This document shows, in pieces, positions 11,527-18,528 of a stretch of 18,528 nucleotides of DNA. A model generated the notes under the pieces. That model worked only from the letters and a program-made list of their open reading frames with translations, had not been told where the DNA came from and ran no database searches. The number at the start of each line of letters is the position of its first letter. Within the stretch, counting starts at the first letter, position 1. A program made the position numbers and the translations under genes. This DNA is from Deltaproteobacteria bacterium (GTDB taxonomy: Bacteria > Desulfobacterota > GWC2-55-46), in assembly GCA_030646655.1 (NCBI GenBank), contig JAUSLB010000076.1:1-18528 (forward strand), written 5' to 3'.

Positions 11527-13482
11527 ATGGGTAAAAAAGCTCATGCGCTCCTAATCGTCTTTTTTACCATTATGCTGGCGCTCCCGGCTGAGGCGCAGAA
11601 GGCTAAGGAGGGGCGCAGGCCCGCCGAGAAGATAACCCTTAACTTCGTGGACGTCGATATCTCCTCATTGGTCAGGATAATGAGCGAGATAACCGGGAGG
11701 AACTTCCTCTACGACGAAAGCCTCAAGGGCAAGGTCACTATAATAGCCCCTGAGAAGCTTACGAGCGACGAGGCGTTTAGCCTCTTTATTTCCGCCCTCG
11801 AGCTTAAGGGCTTCGCCCTCATACCGGTAGCCGGGGCGTATAAGATAATACCGTCGTCTCTCGCGAAGCAGAGCGGCACAAGGGTCCTCGATGAGCACCA
11901 GAGGGCCAGATCCGACGAGTACATAGTGAGGCTCATACCGCTTGAGTACATCTCAGTGCAGGAGGCGTTCCCTGTCGTCCAGCCGCTCATCTCAAGGAAC
12001 GGGCAGGTGTCCTCCTTCGGGTCGAGGAACGCGCTTTTGGTCGTTGACACCGCGCAGAATATAGAGAAGGTCTTAAAGATTTTAAGGAATGTCGACGCGC
12101 CGCCTGTTTCCGGCGAGCCGGAGATAATCTACCTGAAGTACGCTCAGGCCGACGCAATAGCCCAGATAATGCGCAGAGAAGAGCTAAGGAGGCTCGGCGC
12201 AAGGAGGGCGGAAGGGAATTCGGAGACGGCCATAGCGCCGGATCTAAGGCTCAACGCCATAATACTCTCGAACCCTTTAAGCGAAAGGGAGTTCTTTAAA
12301 AGGTTCATCACGCTCCTCGATGTCCCACCTCCTGAGGCGAGCAGCCGCATAAACGTGTATTATTTAGAGAACGCCGACGCCGAGTCCCTCTCCAAGGTGC
12401 TCGATGCCTTAACAAGGCCCGGCGCGGCGCAGGGCGGGGCGGGCGGCCCGCAGGCGGGGCCTGTTACCTCGGAGCTTACCGGCAGGATCTCCATAACCCC
12501 GGACAGGGCGACGAACTCCCTTATAGTTATGGCCTCCCCGACGGATTACCAGAACCTCGTGCAGGTGATATTAAAGCTCGACAGGAGGCCGAAGCAGGTC
12601 TTTGTCGAGGCTATGATAACGGAGGTGACCATCGACAAGGTCATAGAGCTCGGCACCAAATTCCGTCTCACCGCCGAGAAAGACGGAAAGCCCTTGGTAA
12701 TAGGCGGCATGGGGACGATAGACTCATCAGTCATACAATCGATACTCTCAGGGCTTTCGGGCTTTACGGTAGGCGGGCTCGGGAACTTTTTGACCGTGCC
12801 GATCACGCTGCCTGACGGCACCACGACCACCCTTAGCGCGCCCGGCTTTGCCGCGCTCTTCTCGCTGTCTGATTTCAGGGACGCCGTAAATGTCCTTTCC
12901 ACCCCGCATATCCTTACGAGCGACAATTCGGACGCCGAGATAATGGTCGGCGAGAACGTCCCTTTCTTATCCAAGCTCGAGCGCGAGCCTGCCACCACGA
13001 ACCAGCCTCTCTTGCAGTCGATAGAAAGAAGGGATGTGGGCATAAGGCTTAAGATAAAGCCCAAGATAAGCGAGGGGGACTTCGTAAGGCTCGACATATA
13101 TCAGGAGATCTCCGCTGTCTCGCCCACGAGGACTGCCGGGGCCTCGGACATAATTACGACAAAGCGCTCTGCGCAGACGAGCGTTGTGGTAAAGAACAGC
13201 CAGACGGTCGTCATAGGCGGGCTTATGCAGGACAGGAACACGAATAACTCGACACAGATACCTTTCCTCGCCGACATCCCCTTCCTCGGGTGGCTGTTTA
13301 AGTTCAAGCGCGACCAGGGGCAGAAGACGAACCTCCTCGTCTTTATCACGCCCTATATAATAGAGGACTTTCAGGGCCTTGAGGACTTAAGGGAGAGGAA
13401 AGAGCTCGAGTTCAAAGAACAGGGCAGAAAGGGCCTCCCCAGACTCGGCAGCGGGCTTGAAGGCCAGGAAGGGACAAGATGA
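11527..13482 (+). CDS. gspD: Type II secretion system secretin GspD
   Basis: This outer-membrane secretin of about 651 residues forms the exit channel. A signal peptide (MGKKAHALLIVFFTIMLALPAEA, cleaved near residue 23 - shown here as MGKKAHALLIV through PAEA) starts at the ATG 11527. Next come N0 (ITLNFVDVDISSLVRIMSEI), N1 (YIVRLIPLEYISVQEAFPVV), N2 (EIIYLKYAQADAIAQIM) and N3 (INVYYLENADAESLSKVL, with a Gly-rich loop). The secretin barrel follows, with VPFLSK, RRDVGIRLKIKP and VVIGGLMQDRNTNNSTQIPF. The frame is open back to 11224, but those 101 residues are encoded by repeat E4 and flanking DNA and have no secretin character. The start has only a weak AAAGAG upstream. The gene overlaps gspE by ATGA. 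Confidence 0.94.
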   Translation: MGKKAHALLIVFFTIMLALPAEAQKAKEGRRPAEKITLNFVDVDISSLVRIMSEITGRNFLYDESLKGKVTIIAPEKLTSDEAFSLFISALELKGFALIPVAGAYKIIPSSLAKQSGTRVLDEHQRARSDEYIVRLIPLEYISVQEAFPVVQPLISRNGQVSSFGSRNALLVVDTAQNIEKVLKILRNVDAPPVSGEPEIIYLKYAQADAIAQIMRREELRRLGARRAEGNSETAIAPDLRLNAIILSNPLSEREFFKRFITLLDVPPPEASSRINVYYLENADAESLSKVLDALTRPGAAQGGAGGPQAGPVTSELTGRISITPDRATNSLIVMASPTDYQNLVQVILKLDRRPKQVFVEAMITEVTIDKVIELGTKFRLTAEKDGKPLVIGGMGTIDSSVIQSILSGLSGFTVGGLGNFLTVPITLPDGTTTTLSAPGFAALFSLSDFRDAVNVLSTPHILTSDNSDAEIMVGENVPFLSKLEREPATTNQPLLQSIERRDVGIRLKIKPKISEGDFVRLDIYQEISAVSPTRTAGASDIITTKRSAQTSVVVKNSQTVVIGGLMQDRNTNNSTQIPFLADIPFLGWLFKFKRDQGQKTNLLVFITPYIIEDFQGLEDLRERKELEFKEQGRKGLPRLGSGLEGQEGTR

Positions 13483-15032
13483 CCGACATGGAAGCGTTTG
13501 AGGCAAGGCCTGACGGCGGTTTTCACCGCATGAAGGAGATAAGGGACGAGCACATCGACCCCTCGGTGCTCGAGCGCGTCTCGCTCACATTTGTAAGAAA
13601 GAACCTTGTCATGCCGCTTAAGGTAAAAGACGGGCGCCTTCTTGTGGCGCTCGCCGACCATAGGTCGATCTTCGCCTTGAACGAGCTTGAGCGGATAACG
13701 GGGCTTCCGGCGGAGCCGGTCTTCGTGGACGAGAAGCAGATACTCGGGGCGATAAACAGGTTCTTCGACAGGCTCTCGGGCTCCGCGCAGGAGGTCATCG
13801 AGGGGCTTAACGGAGAGAGCCTCGATTCCATAGCCACAGTCTGGGAGGAGCCAAAGGACTTAACGGACCTTACGGATGAGGCGCCGATCATAAGGCTTTT
13901 GAACTCGCTCCTGTTTCAGGCCGCGAAGGACAGGGCGAGCGACATACATATCGAGCCTTATGAGAGGGATGTAGAGGTAAGGTTCAGGGTTGACGGCGTC
14001 TTGTATCCCGTGCTGTCGCCCCCGAAGATCCTGCAGGACGCGCTCGTAAGCAGGGTTAAGATAATGGCCGGGCTCGATATAGCGGAAAAGAGGCTCCCTC
14101 AGGACGGCAAGATTAGGCTCCTGATAGCCGGGAAGGATATCTATGTGAGGGTCTCGATAATACCGACCTCCTACGGCGAAAGGATCGTGCTCAGGCTCCT
14201 TGACAGGAAGGCCGAGATAATCGCCCTGCAGAGGCTCGGGCTGAACGAGGGTCAGGCCGCTTCTCTGGAGCGCCTGCTTTCAAGGAACAGCGGGATTATT
14301 CTCGTAACCGGCCCTACAGGCTCCGGGAAGACGACAACCCTTTATTCGGCGTTAAACAGCATCAACTCGACCATAAGGAACATAATTACCATAGAAGACC
14401 CTGTGGAGTACCAGCTAAAGGGCATCGGGCAGGTCCACGTAAACCCGAAGATCGGCCTTACATTCGCGCATGGGCTCCGCTCCATACTTAGGCAGGACCC
14501 CGATGTGATAATGGTCGGCGAGATTAGGGACAGGGAGACGGCCGAGATAGCGATTCAGGCGTCGTTAACCGGACATTTAGTGCTTTCGACCCTGCATACG
14601 AACGACACCGCGAGCGCTGTTACAAGGCTCGTTGACATGGGCATAGAGCCTTTCCTGATGGCCTCCTCGCTCTCAGGGATACTCGCCCAGAGGCTCGTAA
14701 GGGTGCTCTGCGTCCACTGCAAAAAAGAATACGCGCCCGGCCCTGAGGAGGCCAAGCTCTTTAAGTCCGTTGCCCCGGCGCTCTGGAGGCCCGAGGGGTG
14801 CGGCAGATGCTTTAATACCGGCTATTACGGGAGGACCGGCATATTCGAGTTCCTGATACCCTCATCAGACATGCGCCCGATGATATTAAAGAATCAGGAC
14901 TCTGATACCGTCAAAAGATACGCTGTGGCAAAGGGCATGAAGCTGATGATGGAGGACGGGATAGAGAAGGCGGCCTCTGGCATAACCAGCCTCGAAGAGG
15001 TGTTGAGGGTCACGCGCGACGAAGGCGACTAA
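13479..15032 (+). CDS. gspE: Type II secretion ATPase GspE
   Basis: This 517-residue cytoplasmic hexameric ATPase powers pseudopilus assembly. The N-terminal domain (about residues 20-95) binds GspL. The ATPase core has Walker A GPTGSGKTTTL (about 278), the Asp box IITIEDPVEYQ, Walker B DPDVIMVGEIRD (about 340) and the His box GHLVLSTLHTND. The zinc-binding CxxC pairs typical of GspE/PilB-type enzymes are intact (CVHC about 410, CGRC about 440). The start ATG overlaps the gspD stop (ATGA) with AGGAAGGG upstream, showing translational coupling. PilB is excluded by the surrounding gsp operon. Confidence 0.96.
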   Translation: MTDMEAFEARPDGGFHRMKEIRDEHIDPSVLERVSLTFVRKNLVMPLKVKDGRLLVALADHRSIFALNELERITGLPAEPVFVDEKQILGAINRFFDRLSGSAQEVIEGLNGESLDSIATVWEEPKDLTDLTDEAPIIRLLNSLLFQAAKDRASDIHIEPYERDVEVRFRVDGVLYPVLSPPKILQDALVSRVKIMAGLDIAEKRLPQDGKIRLLIAGKDIYVRVSIIPTSYGERIVLRLLDRKAEIIALQRLGLNEGQAASLERLLSRNSGIILVTGPTGSGKTTTLYSALNSINSTIRNIITIEDPVEYQLKGIGQVHVNPKIGLTFAHGLRSILRQDPDVIMVGEIRDRETAEIAIQASLTGHLVLSTLHTNDTASAVTRLVDMGIEPFLMASSLSGILAQRLVRVLCVHCKKEYAPGPEEAKLFKSVAPALWRPEGCGRCFNTGYYGRTGIFEFLIPSSDMRPMILKNQDSDTVKRYAVAKGMKLMMEDGIEKAASGITSLEEVLRVTRDEGD

Positions 15033-15034
15033 GG

Positions 15035-16228
15035 ATGCCGATATTCAGGTATAAGGCGTATAATACCGGCGGTAAATCCGTTGAAGGCAGTATCGAGGCG
15101 TCCGGGCTGAAAGAAGCCGCGCAGCTCATTAAAAATACCGGGCTCTTCCCCGCCGAGGTCTTTGAACACTCGGGGAAGTGGGGGCTTTTCCGGGGCGTAA
15201 AGGCTAAAGACCTCGCCCTGTTTACCCGCCAGCTCGCAACGCTCATATCCTCAGGCACAGCCCTGTCCGAGGCGTTGTCCGTCCTCGGCGATAACACGGA
15301 TAACGCCGAAGTCAAATCGGTCCTGTTGAAGATCAGGGAGGGCGTGGCTCAGGGCAGCTCTTTTGCGAGGGCGTTAGAGGCGCACCCCAGGGTATTCTCG
15401 CCTTTTTATCGCGGGCTTGTATCAGCCGGGGAGGCGGGCGGGTCGCTTGATAAGGTATTGCCGCGCCTCGCTGACTACATGGAGGCGCGGGTAAAGATAA
15501 TATCGGAATTCAGGACCGCCCTCACCTACCCTATACTTATGACCTTTGTCGGCGCCGGCATTTTATCGTTCCTTTTCGCCTTCGTCATACCGAAGATAAC
15601 GCGGATGTTCGAGGAGACGCAGAGCAGCCTGCCCCTGATCACAAAAATCCTCCTTACGGTCTCGGCCTTTTTCAGGGACTACTACCCGGCGCTTGCGGCG
15701 GTTCTTTTCGTTACGGCGTGGGCGGCGCGCCGTTATCTGAGGACTCCCGAGGGGAAGGAGAAGAAAGACAGGCTCATCATCAGGATCCCTTTGGCAGGGA
15801 GGCTTTTAAGCAGCTTCTACATAGCGAGCCTTTCAAGGACGCTCGGGAGCCTCCTTAAAGGGGGGGTGCAGATGCTGAAGGCGCTCGAGATAACAAAGGA
15901 GGTCGTAAATAACGCCGTTTTTTCCGGGGTGCTCGATAGCGCGGTAAAGGACTGCGCAGGGGGCGCCCCGCTATCGTCGAGCCTTAAAAGGCACAAGGCC
16001 ATCCCGCCGATCATGGCCCACATGGTAAGCGTCGGCGAAAGGAGCGGCAACTTGGATGAGATGCTCATAAAAACCGCCGAGGCGTACGAGCTTGAGTTCG
16101 AGGCAGGGGTAAAAAGGGCGCTTAGCCTCCTTGAGCCGCTCCTCGTCCTCGCTATGGGCTTAGCCGTCGGCTTCATAGTGCTCGCGATACTCCTGCCAAT
16201 ATTCCAGCTAAACCAGATAATACGCTGA
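15035..16228 (+). CDS. gspF: Type II secretion inner-membrane platform protein GspF
   Basis: This 397-residue polytopic platform protein works with GspE to assemble pseudopilins. It begins MPIFRYKAYNTGGKSVEG, typical of GspF. Two tandem T2SSF helical domains follow (about residues 65-190, FTRQLATLISSGTALSEAL..., and about 265-385, SLSRTLGSLLKGGVQMLKAL...), each followed by membrane spans. The protein ends with the hydrophobic helix GLAVGFIVLAILLPIF. It starts 2 nt after the gspE stop. No terminator hairpin follows, only a T-rich stretch (about 16243-16249). Confidence 0.96.
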   Translation: MPIFRYKAYNTGGKSVEGSIEASGLKEAAQLIKNTGLFPAEVFEHSGKWGLFRGVKAKDLALFTRQLATLISSGTALSEALSVLGDNTDNAEVKSVLLKIREGVAQGSSFARALEAHPRVFSPFYRGLVSAGEAGGSLDKVLPRLADYMEARVKIISEFRTALTYPILMTFVGAGILSFLFAFVIPKITRMFEETQSSLPLITKILLTVSAFFRDYYPALAAVLFVTAWAARRYLRTPEGKEKKDRLIIRIPLAGRLLSSFYIASLSRTLGSLLKGGVQMLKALEITKEVVNNAVFSGVLDSAVKDCAGGAPLSSSLKRHKAIPPIMAHMVSVGERSGNLDEMLIKTAEAYELEFEAGVKRALSLLEPLLVLAMGLAVGFIVLAILLPIFQLNQIIR

Positions 16229-16496
16229 CCCCGCCGCTTTTATCCCCCTTTTTTTCATCAAACCCTGAATCTCAGACGCTGTCAAAGATACGCAGGCGCT
16301 TTTAATCCTTTTGGATTAATGCCTTAGTACTAACACGCTGTCCCCCTAAAGTCGCATTCGCGTCTTAATACTTTTAATCGATATTTATATTCTTTTGTTG
16401 GATTGCCTAAAGGGCAAACGCGGCTATGATTGATTGTGTATGGAAGCGATGACGGGAAAAACGAGATACCTGACGGCGGCCATCGGAAGGGGACAA
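16229..16496 (+). other. Intergenic region between gspF and the PilZ gene
   Basis: These 268 bp hold no convincing gene. Visible are a 7-bp hairpin TTAATCC-TTTT-GGATTAA (16302-16319), the direct repeat ACGCTGTC (16276-16283 and 16335-16342), and the repeated tract CTTTTAATC (about 16299 and 16371). There is also a small TTGCC/GGCAA hairpin (about 16404-16418). A promoter for the PilZ operon is expected in the AT-rich part near 16365-16395, but no hexamer pair is convincing. No rho-independent terminator for gspF is evident. Confidence 0.55.
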
Positions 16497-16838
16497 ATGC
16501 AGCTAAGGGTCTGCCCGCGATGCTATAAGGCGTTCTACATACCCGTAGGGCAGGATGCGATCGTATGCCCCTTCTGCGGCCACATATTCTCCGAAAGAAG
16601 GCGGCGCGGGAGGGTAAAAGGCGAGCTTGAGATAACCTTAAGGCTCAACGGCTCGGAAATACCCGCCCGCGCCGTAGATTACTCAGAGGACGGCGCGGGG
16701 ATAATATTTTACGGCGATTTCCTTGAGGTCGACGCGCTCCTCGATGTCCATATAGACAGCATCAAGAGGCCCGCAAAAACGGTCTGGATAAAAAGGGTGT
16801 CAAGGCACTTTGTCTCCGCAGGGCTAAGGCTCCTTTAG
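16497..16838 (+). CDS. Zinc-ribbon/PilZ domain protein (c-di-GMP effector)
   Basis: This is a 113-residue cytoplasmic protein. The N-terminal zinc-ribbon-like motif uses C6-P-R-C9 and C24-P-F-C27 (VCPFCGHIF). A PilZ domain follows, with the c-di-GMP motifs RxxxR (RRRGR, residues 35-39) and DxSxxG (DYSEDG, 61-66), ending HFVSAGLRLL. The start at 16497 is chosen for GGAAGGGG 4 nt upstream. Open frame continues to 16440 (ATG) or 16434 (TTG), but these lack a ribosome binding site. It lies 26 nt ahead of the export gene, so it probably adjusts exopolysaccharide output in response to c-di-GMP. That role is inferred from context. Confidence 0.82.
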   Translation: MQLRVCPRCYKAFYIPVGQDAIVCPFCGHIFSERRRRGRVKGELEITLRLNGSEIPARAVDYSEDGAGIIFYGDFLEVDALLDVHIDSIKRPAKTVWIKRVSRHFVSAGLRLL

Positions 16839-16864
16839 GGGACGCTATAAACCGGAGGTCTTTA

Positions 16865-17611
16865 ATGGAAAAAACCAGTTTGAAGAAGGCTTGCGTGTAT
16901 ATGCTGATAGCCCTGTGCGGAGCGCTCGCCTCCCAGACAGCGGGGGCCGAGGGGCCGGTTAAGGCCGGATATGTCATGGCAAAGCAGGAAGGCCCGAAAC
17001 AGCAGGCCCCGAAACAGAGCGCGGCTAAAAAGGACTTAAGCGCCGAGAAGGCGGCGGCTGAAAAGACAGCGCCCGCCGAGAAAGCGGTCTTAAAGGATAA
17101 TGCGCCGGCGGCTCAGGACCCGGATTATGTCATAGGCATAGAGGATGTGCTTGAGATCTCGGTCTGGAAGAACCCGGATCTCTCCAAGACAGTCTCAGTA
17201 AGGCCGGACGGGATGATATCTCTTCCTCTTATAGGCGATATGAGGGCGGCAGGCCTGACCCCCGGCCAGCTGAGGGACGCTGTAACAGATCGGCTTAAGG
17301 AGTATCAGGAGACGGTCGTAACCTCAGTGATCGTGAGCGAGGTAAGGAGCTACAGGATATTCATCCTCGGCGAGGTCTTAAACCCAGGCACATACACGAC
17401 GATGAGGAAGACTACAGTGCTGCAGGCCATAGCCCTTGCCGGAGGCTTTAACCAGTTCGCGTCCAAGAACAGGATCGTGCTTGTAAGGGAAAAATCGGGG
17501 AGCATAAACCCCGAGAAGATAAACATCCGCTTCGACGACATAGTCGACTCAGGCGAAAAGGCCGACAAGAACCTTATATTAAAACCGGGAGATACCATCT
17601 TTGTGCCATAG
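16865..17611 (+). CDS. Wza-like polysaccharide export protein (Poly_export/SLBB)
   Basis: This 248-residue envelope protein has a signal peptide (MEKTSLKKACVYMLIALCG, probable cleavage after TAGA at 28), then a Lys/Ala/Pro-rich low-complexity linker (about 38-84). The polysaccharide biosynthesis/export domain (YVIGIEDVLEISVWKNPDL, VRPDGMISLPLIGD) comes next, followed by an SLBB-type domain (YRIFILGEVLNPGTY, VLQAIALAGGF) and the end LKPGDTIFVP. This is the Wza/EpsE-type outer-membrane export class. C18 is preceded by IAL, a poor lipobox, so lipidation is doubtful. GGAGG lies 6 nt before the ATG. The next gene overlaps its 3' end by 11 nt. Confidence 0.88.
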   Translation: MEKTSLKKACVYMLIALCGALASQTAGAEGPVKAGYVMAKQEGPKQQAPKQSAAKKDLSAEKAAAEKTAPAEKAVLKDNAPAAQDPDYVIGIEDVLEISVWKNPDLSKTVSVRPDGMISLPLIGDMRAAGLTPGQLRDAVTDRLKEYQETVVTSVIVSEVRSYRIFILGEVLNPGTYTTMRKTTVLQAIALAGGFNQFASKNRIVLVREKSGSINPEKINIRFDDIVDSGEKADKNLILKPGDTIFVP

Positions 17612-18528
17612 GGCAACTATTGCGCTAATCTTTCTGGCTGCGCTATTTCCCGCTGAACATGCTATCGCGGAAAATTTCACGGTAAGGCCGTCCATTACCT
17701 TAGAGGAGAGGTATGACAGCAACGTCCGGTTCAGGGGCGGGGACGCCAGGGACAGGGACGATCTCGTCACGAGGGCTATGCCCCAGATAAAGTTCTTCAG
17801 AAAAAGAGCGAGGTACGATTTGGACGGACTCTACAGGTTTGAGGCGAACTATCACGCGATGAACCCCGAGCTCAATAACATCTCGCACAGGGCGTACATA
17901 GATTCCTCAATAGACCTCACGAAGAGGACGAGGCTCAATATCGGTGACAGCTTCTCGTTCGACAAGGACTCCCTTCAGGCCTCGGACACCGGGATACTGG
18001 TAGAGCGCACCGACATAACCTCGAACAGCGCCTATGCCGGCTTTACCCGCCAGATGAGCAAAAATTCCGATCTCACCCTTACGCTGAGGGACAGCATCCT
18101 CGAGTTCGACGACCCCGGGCTTGTAGACAGCAGGACGGACTCCGCCACGCTTTCGACTAATTACAGGTATTCCGAGTCAGGCACGGCAAACCTCTCATAT
18201 ATATTTACCAATTACCATTTCGACACAAAGAAGAACATAGAGACCCACGCGTTAAGGATTGGGGCTACGGAGGACGTCTCCCCATCGGTTACGGTAAACC
18301 TATCGGGCGGCGCCGTCTACGCGCCGGGGCTCGACGGGGGCGATAAGTATTTTTTGGTGGCGAACGCCGGGCTTGAAGGCACTTACAGGGATTCGATTGT
18401 AACGCTGGCCTACATCCGCGAGGTCACCGTGCCCACAGGCCTTACGGATACCATTAACATAAGCGACAGGGTCGCCTTCACCGTCGGGCAGGAATTTACG
18501 AGGTCTTTTACGGCAACCGTCTTCGGGG
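17601..18528 (+). CDS. Outer-membrane beta-barrel protein of an EPS/exosortase-type locus (partial)
   Basis: The frame runs open from 17583 to the window end with TTG at 17601 as its first usable start, overlapping the export gene by 11 nt; GGGAG lies 9 nt upstream. The visible 309 residues begin with a signal peptide (hydrophobic ATIALIFLAALF, cleavage near HAIA/EN), then VRPSITLEERYDSNVRF. Many alternating polar/hydrophobic strands of beta-barrel type follow (RYDLDGLYRFEANYH, TRLNIGDSFSF, SDLTLTLRDSILEF, ATLSTNYRY, GTANLSYIFTNYHF). The opening and context resemble the PEP-CTERM/exosortase-associated outer-membrane proteins. That family assignment is an inference. The C-terminus is outside the window. 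Confidence 0.78.
   Translation, partial: MCHRATIALIFLAALFPAEHAIAENFTVRPSITLEERYDSNVRFRGGDARDRDDLVTRAMPQIKFFRKRARYDLDGLYRFEANYHAMNPELNNISHRAYIDSSIDLTKRTRLNIGDSFSFDKDSLQASDTGILVERTDITSNSAYAGFTRQMSKNSDLTLTLRDSILEFDDPGLVDSRTDSATLSTNYRYSESGTANLSYIFTNYHFDTKKNIETHALRIGATEDVSPSVTVNLSGGAVYAPGLDGGDKYFLVANAGLEGTYRDSIVTLAYIREVTVPTGLTDTINISDRVAFTVGQEFTRSFTATVFG

Noticed and set aside
16434-16496. Longer PilZ protein starting at TTG 16434 or ATG 16440
   Set aside because: Neither start has a Shine-Dalgarno, while the ATG at 16497 has GGAAGGGG at good spacing and begins directly with the zinc ribbon.

Overview
The window comes from a Gram-negative bacterium with an outer membrane. It carries a TolC-type channel, a near-complete set of type II secretion system (T2SS) core genes, and the start of a polysaccharide-export locus. 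Base composition looks moderately GC-rich, with frequent AGG/CTT-type codons and some TTG/GTG starts. The T2SS plus an exosortase-style EPS locus would suit a Desulfobacterota/Nitrospirota-like lineage. That is inference: no rRNA or other marker gene is present.

Layout. (1) 1-1303, minus strand: a TetR-family regulator and a TolC-family outer-membrane protein (cut by the window edge) form a two-gene operon behind a near-consensus sigma70 promoter whose -10 overlaps a palindromic operator. (2) 1404-2506: a metallo-beta-lactamase-fold hydrolase bracketed by two inverted copies of a ~150-bp palindromic repeat. (3) 2507-3013: no conventional gene, but a 29-codon membrane-peptide ORF with a strong ribosome binding site and several long perfect hairpins. 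(4) 3014-4483: ATPase and permease of a Zn/Mn/Fe-type (ABC-3) metal ABC transporter. (5) 4480-9439, minus strand: gspG-H-I-J-K-L-M. (6) 9440-16228, plus strand: a NarL/LuxR-type regulator with a degenerate receiver domain, then gspC-D-E-F. (7) 16497-18528: a zinc-ribbon/PilZ protein, a Wza-like polysaccharide export protein, and an outer-membrane beta-barrel protein cut by the window end.

The two gsp operons diverge from about 9440-9690. They supply the pseudopilus (G,H,I,J,K), inner-membrane platform (C,F,L,M), ATPase (E) and secretin (D). The prepilin peptidase (GspO) and any cargo are not in the window. The PilZ protein and the export genes suggest c-di-GMP-tuned exopolysaccharide export beginning next to the secretion system.

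The most unusual features are the repeats. Three copies of one palindromic element (E1-E3) share a central hairpin with a compensatory base-pair change. A related structured element (E4) holds five consecutive stem-loops. E3 sits exactly between gspL and gspM, and E4 exactly between gspC and gspD. Both create misleading upstream extensions of the downstream reading frame. Other points of interest are the degenerate response regulator, a probably leaderless gspG transcript, and the small membrane peptide.
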